A stretch of 53,796 bases of DNA from Thermosipho japonicus. Lineage in GTDB: Bacteria > Thermotogota > Thermotogae > Thermotogales > Fervidobacteriaceae. The notes under the pieces are model-generated. The model made no database searches, was not told where the DNA came from, and worked only from the letters and a program-made list of their open reading frames with translations. Shown here piece by piece: positions 17,877-27,095 of the stretch. Each line of letters opens with the position of its first letter. Position 1 is the stretch's first letter. The position numbers were made by a program, and so were the translations under genes. The stretch lies in assembly GCF_014201655.1 (NCBI RefSeq), contig NZ_JACHEX010000006.1, positions 1-53,796 of the forward strand, in the 5' to 3' direction.

Positions 17877-19595
17877 ATGAATTACATGGAAGAATACAAA
17901 GCGTGGCTTGAAAGCCCTTATATTGATGAGGAGACAAAAAAAGAACTTTTATCTATTAAAGATAATGAAGAAGAAATAAAAGAAAGATTCTTTAAATATC
18001 TTGAATTTGGTACAGCAGGTCTTCGTGGGAAGATAGGAGCAGGTACAAATAGAATGAATAAGTACATTGTTGCAAAAGCAACTCAAGGTCTTGCACAATT
18101 TATTCTCGAAAATAGCGATCCAAAAATGGGAGTAGTTATTGCATACGATGTTAGACACTTTTCTAAGGAATTTGCAAAGATTGCCAGTGAAGTGTTAGCC
18201 GGAAATGGAATTAATGTGTATATCTTCGATGATATAAGACCCACACCTATGCTTTCTTTTGCAGTAAGGCATTTAAAGGCTACTGCAGGTATTGTGATAA
18301 CTGCAAGTCACAATCCACCAGAATATAATGGATACAAAGTTTATTGGAAAGAAGGTTCTCAAATTTTAGATGATGTTGCAATTCCTGTACAAGAAAACAT
18401 CAAGAAAATAAAGGATTTTGGAGAAATTAAATATCTTGACTTTGATGAAGGTGTAAAAAAAGGAATCATTAAGGTAATTGGAAAAGAAGTTGATGAAGTA
18501 TACTATGAAAAAGTCTTATCCCTTGCTTTAAATGATGATATTGATAAAAATATAAACATTGTATACACTCCTTTGAATGGAACGGGGAATATTCATGTTA
18601 GACATGTATTAAAGGAAAGAGGTTTTAATAATGTTTATGTAGTTAAAGAGCAAGAACTTCCAGATCCAGACTTTAAGACGGTTGGTTATCCAAATCCAGA
18701 GGATATAAAGGCGTTTAAACTTGCACTTGAACTTGCAAGAGAAAAAGATGCTGACATTGTTCTTGCAACCGATCCTGATTGTGATAGACTTGCCGTTATG
18801 GTAAAGCACAATGGTGAGTATGTTGCATTAAATGGCAATCAAACAGGTGCTGTTTTAATTAATTATTTGCTTTCTCAAAGGAGCAAGAAAGGATTACTAA
18901 AGGAAAAGAGTATGATTATAAAGTCTATAGTTACTGGAAATTTGGGTAAGAATGTTGCAGAAAAATATGGTGTTTTAACCTTTGAGACGTTAACTGGTTT
19001 TAAAAATATTTGTGGACTTGAAAACAAACTTGAAAAAGAAGGATACCAATTTGAATTTGGATATGAAGAAAGTATAGGATTTGTTACAGGAAATTTTGTT
19101 AGGGATAAAGATGGAGTTATCTCCGCTATGATGCTTTCAGAAGCTGCTGGTTATTACAAAAAACAAGGTAAAACTCTTGTAGACGTCTTAAATGATTTAT
19201 ATAGAGAATACGGTTATTATCTTGAAAACAACTTTTCTCTAATATATGAAGGGATAGAAGGTATGGAAAAGATAAAGAGGATCATGGAATATTATAGAAA
19301 CAACTTCCCAAAAAAGATAGGAGATTTAAATTTAGAAAAGTATATTGACTATCTTGACGGAAATGTTTACAACGTAGATGGTGGAAAGATCGGAGAAGTA
19401 AATAAGGATCATATTCCATCATCCAATGTTTTAAGATTTTTCTTTGAAGATGGTAGCTGGTATGCAGTAAGGCCATCGGGAACCGAACCAAAATTAAAGG
19501 TGTATATTTATTCTTTTGCAACTGATAGAGAAGAATCAGAAAGAAAATTAAAACTAATAGAGGAAACGTTTAGAAATATTGTTGATAATATATAG
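17877..19595 (+). CDS. phosphoglucomutase/phosphomannomutase
   Basis: This 572-aa alpha-D-phosphohexomutase interconverts hexose 1- and 6-phosphates. All four active-site elements are present: phosphoserine loop [13 protein letters not shown] (near residue 142), metal-binding loop DPDCDR (near 300), sugar-specificity loop GYEESIGF, and phosphate-binding loop [10 protein letters not shown] near the C-terminus. The N-terminal [19 protein letters not shown] marks the long PgcA/PGM2 subfamily. The gene has AGGAGGTGATT before its ATG and lies directly after the CoA-binding protein gene. Confidence 0.94.
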   Translation: MNYMEEYKAWLESPYIDEETKKELLSIKDNEEEIKERFFKYLEFGTAGLRGKIGAGTNRMNKYIVAKATQGLAQFILENSDPKMGVVIAYDVRHFSKEFAKIASEVLAGNGINVYIFDDIRPTPMLSFAVRHLKATAGIVITASHNPPEYNGYKVYWKEGSQILDDVAIPVQENIKKIKDFGEIKYLDFDEGVKKGIIKVIGKEVDEVYYEKVLSLALNDDIDKNINIVYTPLNGTGNIHVRHVLKERGFNNVYVVKEQELPDPDFKTVGYPNPEDIKAFKLALELAREKDADIVLATDPDCDRLAVMVKHNGEYVALNGNQTGAVLINYLLSQRSKKGLLKEKSMIIKSIVTGNLGKNVAEKYGVLTFETLTGFKNICGLENKLEKEGYQFEFGYEESIGFVTGNFVRDKDGVISAMMLSEAAGYYKKQGKTLVDVLNDLYREYGYYLENNFSLIYEGIEGMEKIKRIMEYYRNNFPKKIGDLNLEKYIDYLDGNVYNVDGGKIGEVNKDHIPSSNVLRFFFEDGSWYAVRPSGTEPKLKVYIYSFATDREESERKLKLIEETFRNIVDNI

Positions 19596-19619
19596 CGAAA
19601 AATTTTAATATGTAAAAAA

Positions 19620-19655
19620 CACCCCCAACTCATTTTTATATTGGGGGTGTTTTTT
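19620..19655. terminator. bidirectional terminator between phosphohexomutase and TDT transporter
   Basis: AACACCCCCAA and TTGGGGGTGTT pair around a 12-base AT loop, with a T-run on the plus side and an A-run before it. It serves both convergent genes. Confidence 0.9.
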
Positions 19656-19675
19656 ATATGTTTCAATTGAACTAA

Positions 19676-20785
19676 TTAATTTTTACTTGATTTACCGCTG
19701 TTTTTTTGATGTGGTATAAGTAATTTTCCATTTAATGTTCCTATTAAGGATCGGACAAATGTACTAACCCATATTAATGTTAATATTGATGCCAGAAATA
19801 TAGCGTACCAATATATCAGTTTTATTTTCGTGTACATGTAAACATTTAAAGTTGACATTGTGTATGCAGAAAGTGGGAAGATAAAGGCCCACCAGGAAAG
19901 TGAAAACGGTATTCCACCTCTTCTTATGTAGTTTAACGTTACAATGATGGTTAATAGGAATGCCCACAATCCAAATCCCCATAGTATTATTGATAAAAGT
20001 TTAAGTGTGGCTCCTGATGAAATAAGTCCTAATTTTTTGGAAATATCTGCTATTCCTGATAAGGTAACCTGACCAATTCCAATAGGTCCCAAGATAATCC
20101 AAAAAGTAGGTGTAGTTGCAGCATGTGGCATGGAATGATTTATAAATCTATTTAGTATTATACTGCTTAAAATAATAAAGAGTATCATTCCTATTCCATA
20201 AAAGGAAATATCTATTATATTTATCAGCTTTGCAAATTCTATGTTTGTTTTTAGATAAAAATTTGCTAAGATATTTCCTAAGAGTGGAACTGCAACGCTT
20301 GCCACTGGAGTTATATACCATGAATAATTTGTAAGTTCCGGGCCAATGTTTTCTGAAAGCATCATATTGTAGGTCACAAATACTCCAAAAATTAGTGAGA
20401 GTGCAACAGAAAAAATCCAAAAGAATATTCCAAATCCTAAAATTATTGACATACTAATGAATTCTTTTCCGATTATAAAAAAGTTTGTTCCAAGAATTAG
20501 ACCACCTATTGGCATAGTAACAAAGAAATTGGACATAACTGGATGTTTTAAATCTTCTATAACTTTATCAAAAGCAAGAATCCATCTAAGAATCCAAGGA
20601 ATCAAGAGAAAGAAAAAGAGAAAAATATTGAGAAAAAATAAACTAATTGCGAATGATTTTAAAAAGTGCATTTTGGAACTTAACATGTAAAATACATTTG
20701 CAAGTCCACCTGTTCCCATAACAGATGCATACCATGCTGGTGAAAAATATTTAATAATCTCGCTGAACTTGACCTTTTTCTTCAT
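19676..20785 (-). CDS. TDT-family transporter (TehA/SLAC1-like anion channel or exporter)
   Basis: This 369-aa protein has about ten hydrophobic helices and the family start FSPAWYASVMGTGGLANVFY, typical of the tellurite-resistance/dicarboxylate transporter family, which includes TehA, Mae1, Ssu1 sulfite efflux and plant SLAC1. The substrate cannot be read from the sequence. Proximity to a TauE-type protein and a ferredoxin makes sulfite or another small anion conceivable, but this is inference. AAGGAGGTAC precedes the ATG. The gene is divergent from an ArsB/NhaD-type transporter gene. Confidence 0.82.
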   Translation of the reverse strand: MKKKVKFSEIIKYFSPAWYASVMGTGGLANVFYMLSSKMHFLKSFAISLFFLNIFLFFFLLIPWILRWILAFDKVIEDLKHPVMSNFFVTMPIGGLILGTNFFIIGKEFISMSIILGFGIFFWIFSVALSLIFGVFVTYNMMLSENIGPELTNYSWYITPVASVAVPLLGNILANFYLKTNIEFAKLINIIDISFYGIGMILFIILSSIILNRFINHSMPHAATTPTFWIILGPIGIGQVTLSGIADISKKLGLISSGATLKLLSIILWGFGLWAFLLTIIVTLNYIRRGGIPFSLSWWAFIFPLSAYTMSTLNVYMYTKIKLIYWYAIFLASILTLIWVSTFVRSLIGTLNGKLLIPHQKNSGKSSKN

Positions 20786-20987
20786 TTTTGTACCTCCTTT
20801 TCGTAATTTTTAATAAAGTTCTTCGATATAACATTATATATTAATATGATAATATTTTCAATAATTTTGATAAAGTTTATCGATTATTAACAAATTCAAC
20901 ATTGTACTTTCAAAAATAGGTGGTAAACTTTGTAGAGACACAAGAGTATATTGATATTATTATATACCTAGGTCAAGAGGTGATAAA

Positions 20988-22262
20988 ATGAGCTTAAAAG
21001 CCATTTTAGTACTTATTTTAGTGTCGATAGCATATCTCTACATAATATTTGGTAAAAAAAATAAGTCTGTTGTAGTTTTTAGTATTGCATTGCTAATTTC
21101 TGCTTTTAGACTTGTTGATGGGATGGTTACAGAAAACTTCAGTCACATAGTGGACTTAGATACGTTAGGCCTTCTGACAGGAATGATGATAATAGTTGCT
21201 TTTCTCAACAAGTCAGGATTTTTTGAATTTTTTTCGATAAAGATTATAAAGATTGGTGGAAAGAAATTTTATTTAACAGTTACTTTGTTGATGATTATTG
21301 TTGCTCTAACTTCGGCATTTTTGGATAATGTGGTAACAATATTAGTTATGGCTCCAATGATATTCTTAATTTCGGACATGCTTGAAATGGATCCTATACC
21401 TTTGATAATGCTAACAATTCTTATGGATAACATTGGAGGTTCTGCAACATTAATCGGAAGTCCTTTGAATCTTGTTATAGGTTCTATAAGTGGTTTATCA
21501 TTTAATGACTTTTTGATAAAAATGGGGCCGGTAGCGATTTTGGCTTTTATTGGAGTTTTGTTTTATTTTAAGAGGCATGTGAAAGTAAATGAAAAGATGT
21601 TGAAAAATATAGAAAAACTTTTTGAGCTTGATGAAAATAAAAGTATAACAGATAAAAAGATGATGGTGTTTTCTTTAATAGATTTTGTGATTGTAATAGT
21701 TTTATTTATTTTACACTCTCTTTTAAATGTAGAATTAGCTGTAATTGCTTTGCTTGGTGGTTCATTTTTGATCTTTAAATTTGCAAATGGATATGAAGAT
21801 GTAGGCAAAGAAATTGATTGGGACATGCTGTTTTTCTTTGCAGGATTATATATGACATCATATGCGCTTGAAGAGATAGGATTTACAGAGAAAATAGCTT
21901 CAATGTTTAATCCTATTATTAACCATCATATATTAGTATTATTTGTTTTTTATATAATTTCAATTTTAACTGTCCCAATTCTTAACAATGTTCCAACTGC
22001 ACTGATCCTTGCCCCTGTTATTAGAATATTAGTTTCAAGAGGAGTTTCACCAGTTTTGTGGTGGACTTTTGCCGTTGGTGCAAACTTTGCAACGAGTTTA
22101 ACCCCCCTGGGTGCGGTTCAAAATATAGTGGCTGTGAATTTTTTGGAGAAAAATTTAGGAAGGAAATTTGGATTTTTTGAATACTTTAGGTGGAAAATAG
22201 TACCTGTATTAATAACATTATTCATAGGTGCTTTGTACATAATGTATCTATTGTTATTCTAA
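20988..22262 (+). CDS. ArsB/NhaD ion-transporter superfamily permease
   Basis: This 424-aa membrane protein has about eleven helices. The paired motifs TSAFLDNVVTILVMAPM and DNIGGSATLIGSPLNLVIG in the first half, and LNNVPTALILAPV and LTPLGAVQNIVAVNF in the second, are the inverted-repeat signatures of the ArsB/NhaD/P-protein group. This group moves arsenite, sodium/protons or other ions, and the exact substrate is unassigned. The neighbouring ArsR-type regulator makes metalloid efflux possible, but it lies beyond another gene on the opposite strand. AAGAGGTGAT precedes the ATG. Confidence 0.82.
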   Translation: MSLKAILVLILVSIAYLYIIFGKKNKSVVVFSIALLISAFRLVDGMVTENFSHIVDLDTLGLLTGMMIIVAFLNKSGFFEFFSIKIIKIGGKKFYLTVTLLMIIVALTSAFLDNVVTILVMAPMIFLISDMLEMDPIPLIMLTILMDNIGGSATLIGSPLNLVIGSISGLSFNDFLIKMGPVAILAFIGVLFYFKRHVKVNEKMLKNIEKLFELDENKSITDKKMMVFSLIDFVIVIVLFILHSLLNVELAVIALLGGSFLIFKFANGYEDVGKEIDWDMLFFFAGLYMTSYALEEIGFTEKIASMFNPIINHHILVLFVFYIISILTVPILNNVPTALILAPVIRILVSRGVSPVLWWTFAVGANFATSLTPLGAVQNIVAVNFLEKNLGRKFGFFEYFRWKIVPVLITLFIGALYIMYLLLF

Positions 22263-22370
22263 TTTCCAAAAAAATACTTGACAAGATGAATTTTAAGGAT
22301 TATTATTTTTATAGAAACGAATCAGTATATGTTCATATGATGTTTTATTAATTTTCGAGGAGGTGGAATT

Positions 22371-22682
22371 ATGACATGGAAGGGTTGGACAGTGTTAATT
22401 TTATCATTATGGTTAATTATTTCAGCATTTATTCCTGGAATAACTGGTTCATCAACGGGTAATCTTGTAAACTTTTTGATAGTTGGTATTATAATGCTTG
22501 TTGTTTCATTTCCAATGTTTAGAGGTTCAAGAGGTATAGCTACAACCGTTTTGATTTTTTCAGTATGGTTAATTATTTCGGCGTTTATTTCAGGGATAAC
22601 TGGTTCAAAAGGTGGAGCTTTAACAAATTATCTTATAGTTGGTATAGTCACCTTAATTTCTTCAATTTTTTATAGAGACTAA
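22371..22682 (+). CDS. SPW-repeat small membrane protein
   Basis: This 103-aa protein is an almost perfect internal duplication: residues about 7-47 (LSLWLIISAFIPGITGS...NFLIVGI) and about 61-100 (FSVWLIISAFISGITGS...NYLIVGI). Each half has two hydrophobic helices, giving four in total, as in the SPW-repeat family. The function of that family is not known. A strong GAGGAGGTGG ribosome site and a following terminator indicate a monocistronic, well-translated gene. Confidence 0.82.
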   Translation: MTWKGWTVLILSLWLIISAFIPGITGSSTGNLVNFLIVGIIMLVVSFPMFRGSRGIATTVLIFSVWLIISAFISGITGSKGGALTNYLIVGIVTLISSIFYRD

Positions 22683-22696
22683 TAAAAATTAAAAAA

Positions 22697-22732
22697 AGAT
22701 ATGGCCCTGGTTTTTCCGGGGCCATATCTTTT
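22697..22732. terminator. intrinsic terminator after the SPW gene
   Basis: AAAGATATGGCCC and GGGCCATATCTTT form a long stem around a T-rich loop, followed by TTATAC. It also lies downstream of the convergent ArsR-type gene. Confidence 0.85.
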
Positions 22733-22782
22733 ATACGGTGAGTATTAAATTATGTCTGATTGTAAAATCAATTAAAAAAAAT

Positions 22783-23097
22783 TCATTCATCGTTTTTAGA
22801 TGAATATTTTTCTCCGAGTTGTATAATTTCCTTAATTTTGTCATCTGATATTTTGTAACGAATAAATTTTCCATCTCTTATGGTTTTGACAACTTTGTGT
22901 TGTCTTAATAGTTTTAATTGATGCGAACATGTGGATTGTTTTATACCAACAATTTCACAAATCTTTTTTACACACTTTTCCCCATCAAGCAATGCATGTA
23001 ATATTTTAAGCCTGGTTGGATCTGAAAAAATAGAGAAAAGTTCTGCCATATTTTCATAATAATCGTGGGTTTCTATAATTTTTTTTGTTTTATTCAA
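22783..23097 (-). CDS. ArsR-family metal/thiol-responsive repressor
   Basis: This about 104-aa winged-helix repressor contains FSIFSDPTRLKILHALLDG and the recognition helix IKQSTCSHQLKLLRQHKVV. Cys residues in GEKCVKKICEIV occupy the place of the ELCVCDL metal-binding helix of ArsR/SmtB, and a third Cys lies in the recognition helix (STCSHQ), so it may sense metalloid, metal or persulfide. I choose the TTG start at 23097, 7 bases after GAAGGAGG; the ATG 21 bases upstream has no ribosome site. Targets are probably the neighbouring transporter and ferredoxin genes. Confidence 0.88.
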   Translation of the reverse strand: MNKTKKIIETHDYYENMAELFSIFSDPTRLKILHALLDGEKCVKKICEIVGIKQSTCSHQLKLLRQHKVVKTIRDGKFIRYKISDDKIKEIIQLGEKYSSKNDE

Positions 23098-23180
23098 ACC
23101 ACTTCCTCCTTCATGCATAAAATGATCATTTGTTGATATATTTATCTTAATTATAATATAAATAATATATTAATGTCAAT

Positions 23181-23207
23181 AAAAAAGGCCCTGACAGGGC
23201 CTTTTTT
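23181..23207. terminator. intrinsic terminator between ferredoxin and ArsR-type genes
   Basis: AAAAAAGGCCCTG / CAGGGCCTTTTTT is a near-perfect palindrome. It ends the minus-strand ferredoxin gene just upstream of the repressor gene. Confidence 0.85.
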
Positions 23208-23628
23208 ATTTATTAAAATCTGATTGTGTTTCTTCTTCCGGTAGATTCTGCTTGCATTCAATTATAGGGGAGATTATTTCAAATGATTTTTTTACTACAT
23301 TGTGTTTGGCTACAAGTTTTTTCATTTCGGAAGGATCTGGAAATGTTATAGCATTTGTTGGGCAAATATTTGAACATGTTTGACAACCTACCAAACAGTT
23401 GTATTTGTACTTTACAATTGGCTTTGATAACTCTTTATCAAAATCAAAAACTCTACGTCCGCATGTAACAAAACACAAGCCACATCCAGCACATTTGTCA
23501 TGATCGATAGTTGGGTACCATTCAATTTCTGTTCTTTTAACTCCCCACCATGGGATTACTGATAAATCTTTCACTGGCCTTTCAAGAGCATCTTTTCCAA
23601 TTACTGGTGCATTTTCAGGTGTTGACAT
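23206..23628 (-). CDS. two-cluster 4Fe-4S ferredoxin-type protein
   Basis: This 140-aa protein carries two cluster motifs: C46-x2-C49-x2-C52-x3-C56 (CAGCGLCFVTCGR) and C78-x3-C82-x2-C85-x3-CP (CLVGCQTCSNICP). The Pro normally after the fourth Cys is missing in the first motif and the second has a 3-residue first spacing, so it is not a standard small ferredoxin. About 40 residues precede the clusters (DLSVIPWWGVKRTEIEWYP) and 45 follow. It is probably a cytoplasmic electron-transfer subunit. AGGTGAAAAT precedes the ATG. Confidence 0.88.
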   Translation of the reverse strand: MSTPENAPVIGKDALERPVKDLSVIPWWGVKRTEIEWYPTIDHDKCAGCGLCFVTCGRRVFDFDKELSKPIVKYKYNCLVGCQTCSNICPTNAITFPDPSEMKKLVAKHNVVKKSFEIISPIIECKQNLPEEETQSDFNK

Positions 23629-23841
23629 ATTTTCACCTCCGTATTTTAGTTTCTAAGTATATTATAATATGCTTATATTTCAATATATTTATTTGTTGAT
23701 TAATTTTTGGTTTCTAAAACTGAGTTTGTTGACAGGGTTATATTGCTGGTATATAATTTCATATGAAGATATTAGCAGATATTCATTTTTTAAATAAACA
23801 ATATGAAATGAGATAAGTTAGTCAAAAGGAAGTGAAAAAAT

Positions 23842-24615
23842 ATGATTATACTAGGGTTTATTTTGTTTGGAGTTACTTTAGTGCTTTCAATGTTGGGAAA
23901 AGGTGGGGGAGAATTTTTTGTTCCAATTTTTTTAGCAGCGGGTATACCGTATCAGCAAGCTGCTTCAGCTTCTTTATTTATTTTAATGGTTTCAGGATTA
24001 ATTATGATGTTAGTTTTTCATAAAAAAACGCTCATTGATTGGAATGTTGGGTTAATTTTAATTCTTTCTGTTGCTTCCGGATCTTTTTTTGGTGGATTTA
24101 TCTCAGCAAGTATAAATGAAGTTGTATTAAAAATTACCTTTTCAGTTTTGCTTATAATTTCAGCTTTCTTTATTGCAAGGCCAAAAAAGAGGTCAATTGT
24201 TAATTTTGGAATAAAAATCAAAAGAAAATGTTGTGGAGAAAGCTATGAAATTCCAATATTAATAATTATTCCAATAGTATTTGTTATAGGCTTTATAGCA
24301 GGTATGGTTGGTATTTCAGGTGGAGGCTTGATCGTGCCTTTGCTTATAATCATAGGTAATATGCCAATGAGGATTTCATTTGCGACAAATTCTTTGATGG
24401 TTTTGTTTTCAGCAACTACAGGATTTATTGGTAGGGGAATTTCAACAGATATTAACTGGAAATTTAATATAGTTATGGCTTTGTTTGCTGCTATTGGATC
24501 TTTAATTGGTTCGCACTTTTCTACTAAAGTAAAAATAGAAAATCTAAAGAAAATATTTGTTTTCGTACTTGTATTTGCATCTGTTTGGATGTTTGTAAAA
24601 ACTTTGGTTGGATAA
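23842..24615 (+). CDS. TauE/SafE-family sulfite/anion exporter
   Basis: This 257-aa membrane protein has two homologous halves, each with a glycine-rich loop: LSMLGKGGGEFFVPIFLAAGIPYQQA and AGMVGISGGGLIVPLLIIIGNMPMRIS. About eight helices are visible. Family members move sulfite, sulfoacetate or other small organosulfur anions, and the substrate here is unproven. GGAAGTGAAAAAAT precedes the ATG. The next transporter gene begins within 15 bases, so they form an operon. Confidence 0.88.
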   Translation: MIILGFILFGVTLVLSMLGKGGGEFFVPIFLAAGIPYQQAASASLFILMVSGLIMMLVFHKKTLIDWNVGLILILSVASGSFFGGFISASINEVVLKITFSVLLIISAFFIARPKKRSIVNFGIKIKRKCCGESYEIPILIIIPIVFVIGFIAGMVGISGGGLIVPLLIIIGNMPMRISFATNSLMVLFSATTGFIGRGISTDINWKFNIVMALFAAIGSLIGSHFSTKVKIENLKKIFVFVLVFASVWMFVKTLVG

Positions 24616-24629
24616 TGGAGGTGACAATC

Positions 24630-25622
24630 TTGCAAGTTTTAATGAAGATTTCGTCTAATTTAAAAAAATATCTTATATTTTATTCAATTGGTGCTATAAT
24701 TTTAGGTTGGTATTTGGGAGTACAATTTTCAAATTTTGCGATGGGTTATAAAGCAGTATTTAGTAAATTAATTGTTTTCTTTGTATTTTTCATGATCTAC
24801 CCCATGATGATTAATATTAACTGGTTAAAAGTGAAAAATATAGCAAAGGATCCTAAAGCAGTATTAATGAGCATTTTCTATAATTATATTTTAACTCCAA
24901 TAATTGCTTTTATTTTAGCTAAGTTATTTATTCACGACGAAGAATTGTTTCTTGGATTTCTGCTTGTAATGCTAATACCAGTAAGTTCTTCTAGTGTTGG
25001 TTATACAGGAATTGTTAAGGGGAGTATTGAAGTTGCATCAATTGCTCAAGCGATAAATTTTTTGTTAATTCCAGTTTTGACACCTATATATTTTCATTTT
25101 ATTGGAAAAGGAGTAAGTATACCAATCCCAATGGGACAAATACTTAAATCATTATTGTATGTAGTAATTTTACCTATTGTTTTGGGAGCTATTACACGTT
25201 GGGGATTAATAAAGGCAAAAGATGAAAATATTTTGATTAAATTAAAACCTTTGTTTTCGTTCATTACGTTAATTTCAATGTTATTTATAATATTTACCAT
25301 ATTTTTCTTAAAAGGAAAAATGTTATTGACAAAAGTTCATTTAGTAATTATATTGGGAATTATAACTTTGATCTATTTAATAATAGCTCTTTTATTGGAA
25401 ACATATTTGAATAGAAAAATAGGGTTATCATATGAAGAACATATGGGAATAGTTTTTTTAAGTACGGGCAAAAATAATGGCACAGCAGTTGCTATTGCAT
25501 CACTTGCTTTTGGTCCTATGGTAGCTATTCCTGCCGCAGTCCTTCCAATTTTTCAGATAATTTTTCTTATAGCATATATTCACATGGAAAATTTGATAAG
25601 AAAGTATTTTAAAAATAATTAG
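24630..25622 (+). CDS. BASS/ACR3-like transporter (bile acid:sodium symporter superfamily)
   Basis: This about 330-aa protein has ten hydrophobic helices. The cross-over regions LVMLIPVSSSSVGYTGIVKGSIEVAS and STGKNNGTAVAIASLAFGPM resemble the two broken-helix motifs of the BASS/ACR3 superfamily. The conserved ACR3 Cys is not seen where expected, so arsenite export is unproven. TTG at 24630 is the likely start because GGAGGTGAC ends 6 bases before it; the upstream in-frame ATG at 24615 overlaps the TauE stop and has no ribosome site. Confidence 0.78.
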   Translation: MQVLMKISSNLKKYLIFYSIGAIILGWYLGVQFSNFAMGYKAVFSKLIVFFVFFMIYPMMININWLKVKNIAKDPKAVLMSIFYNYILTPIIAFILAKLFIHDEELFLGFLLVMLIPVSSSSVGYTGIVKGSIEVASIAQAINFLLIPVLTPIYFHFIGKGVSIPIPMGQILKSLLYVVILPIVLGAITRWGLIKAKDENILIKLKPLFSFITLISMLFIIFTIFFLKGKMLLTKVHLVIILGIITLIYLIIALLLETYLNRKIGLSYEEHMGIVFLSTGKNNGTAVAIASLAFGPMVAIPAAVLPIFQIIFLIAYIHMENLIRKYFKNN

Positions 25623-25628
25623 AAAAAA

Positions 25629-25658
25629 ATACCCCCAAAATGTAATTTGGGGGTATTT
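25629..25658. terminator. bidirectional intrinsic terminator
   Basis: ATACCCCCAAA and TTTGGGGGTAT pair around a short AT loop between the convergent BASS-like and DUF438 genes, with T/A tracts on both sides. Confidence 0.88.
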
Positions 25659-25671
25659 CATTAATCTTTAT

Positions 25672-26928
25672 TTAGTCTTGATCATCATATATTCTTTTTT
25701 CTCCGGTGATTTTCTGAAGAGGTGCAATATCTTGAGTAACTTCTAAAGTTCCAATATATTTCCCATTTTCGTCTCTAACTGCAAAATATTGAATATAGAC
25801 ATATTTTTCGCCAAGTTTAAGCCAAAAATCTGCTTTATCTCTCTTTCCGGATTTAAAATCGGAAAGGATTTTGTTTACTATTTCAATACTTTTTTCTGGA
25901 TGACAATTTTGAACCTTTCTTCCAATTATTGTTCTACTTCTAACAAATATTCTATCTTTTGTTTCACTGAAATATTTTACTTCGTCATTTTCATCTACAA
26001 AGGTTATATCAACTGGTAAGGTATTTAATATCCAAAGAAGTTGTTTTTTTGTCAAAACACCACTTGGAAATTCAATTTTATCACTTGAAGATTTTTCAAG
26101 ATATTTTTTAATCATGTAATTGATCTTTTCAATTGTTATATCTTCATCATTGGTATTATCATTTTCTTTTGGATATTCTTCAGGCTTGTAGCAACAATAT
26201 CCTATTTTATCGAATTCTTCCCTAATTGTTTTCCATTCTTCATCTGTTATTGTTTCAAGGGCCGAAGGAAATAACACAAAATGCTCTTTGTATATATGGT
26301 TTAATATTAGATCAACCATTGCGGTGCTAATATTCCACAACTTTTCTTTTAGATCTTTAAAATTGATCTGCCTATTCTCTTTTAATTGTTTAAGCTCTTT
26401 TCTTAAAGTTCTAAAAACGTCATGTTCTTTCCACATTACCATAGGTGGTTTTTCAATTCCGTGTTTTTCAATTACTGAGAATAAAACATTTTCTTCCTTT
26501 TGAAAATAAAGTTCAAGATTTTCAAATTCATCGATAAATTCTTGAATTTTGATAATTAGTGGCATAGCTTCAGAAAAGTTATCTTTTTGATTTATTTGAT
26601 CAACTAGTTTTTTAAATTCGACAACCTTTTCTTGAAAATGTTCGTGTTCCTTTACAAGTATATAAATAGGATGCCACTTTGGAACATCAAGATTTGGACC
26701 TTTTGTTTTGCTTTCTAACACATCGATATGAATATTACATACTTTTCTAACTTCATCGACACTTATTCCTTCTTCGTTCATAAGCTCTTGCTCGACAATT
26801 GCTATTTCAAGTGGTGAAATTTCAGAAAGAATTTGCTGAATTTCTTTCTTTAGCTTTTCGCTATCTTCTGTTTTAGTTCTTTTGATAAGATTTTTTAAAT
26901 ATTCTCTTTTGTTAAATACCTCGCTCAT
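25672..26928 (-). CDS. DUF438 / hemerythrin-like / PAS domain protein
   Basis: This 418-aa cytoplasmic protein shows three domains in order: DUF438 (about residues 5-75, with ISPLEIAIVEQELMNEEGIS), a hemerythrin HHE four-helix domain (about 80-235, with KWHPIYILVKEHEHFQEKV, ENVLFSVIEKHGIEKPP, MWKEHDVFR and LNHIYKEHFVLFP providing His/Glu ligands for a di-iron site), and a PAS domain (about 310-410, LPVDITFVDENDEVKYFSET... through IGTLEVTQDI). The combination suggests an oxygen, nitric-oxide or redox sensor. No output domain is visible, so it may act through a partner. A GGAGGTGTTAAT site precedes the ATG. Confidence 0.88.
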   Translation of the reverse strand: MSEVFNKREYLKNLIKRTKTEDSEKLKKEIQQILSEISPLEIAIVEQELMNEEGISVDEVRKVCNIHIDVLESKTKGPNLDVPKWHPIYILVKEHEHFQEKVVEFKKLVDQINQKDNFSEAMPLIIKIQEFIDEFENLELYFQKEENVLFSVIEKHGIEKPPMVMWKEHDVFRTLRKELKQLKENRQINFKDLKEKLWNISTAMVDLILNHIYKEHFVLFPSALETITDEEWKTIREEFDKIGYCCYKPEEYPKENDNTNDEDITIEKINYMIKKYLEKSSSDKIEFPSGVLTKKQLLWILNTLPVDITFVDENDEVKYFSETKDRIFVRSRTIIGRKVQNCHPEKSIEIVNKILSDFKSGKRDKADFWLKLGEKYVYIQYFAVRDENGKYIGTLEVTQDIAPLQKITGEKRIYDDQD

Positions 26929-27095
26929 ATTAACACCTCCAAAGTAACTTAGTTTTTACTAATTACATTATATCATTAATTTATTTTGTTGCGTGTAATA
27001 TAGATTACAGTTTTAAAATTAAGTTTAAAAATTTTTTGAGTTCATGATAGAATATTCGAGAGAATAATCTAATTAAGAATAAGGGGGGAAGGTGC

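Noticed and set aside
24585-24630. Longer N-terminus for the BASS-like transporter starting inside tauE
   Set aside because: There is no ribosome site for the earlier ATGs, while GGAGGTGAC is correctly placed for TTG 24630.
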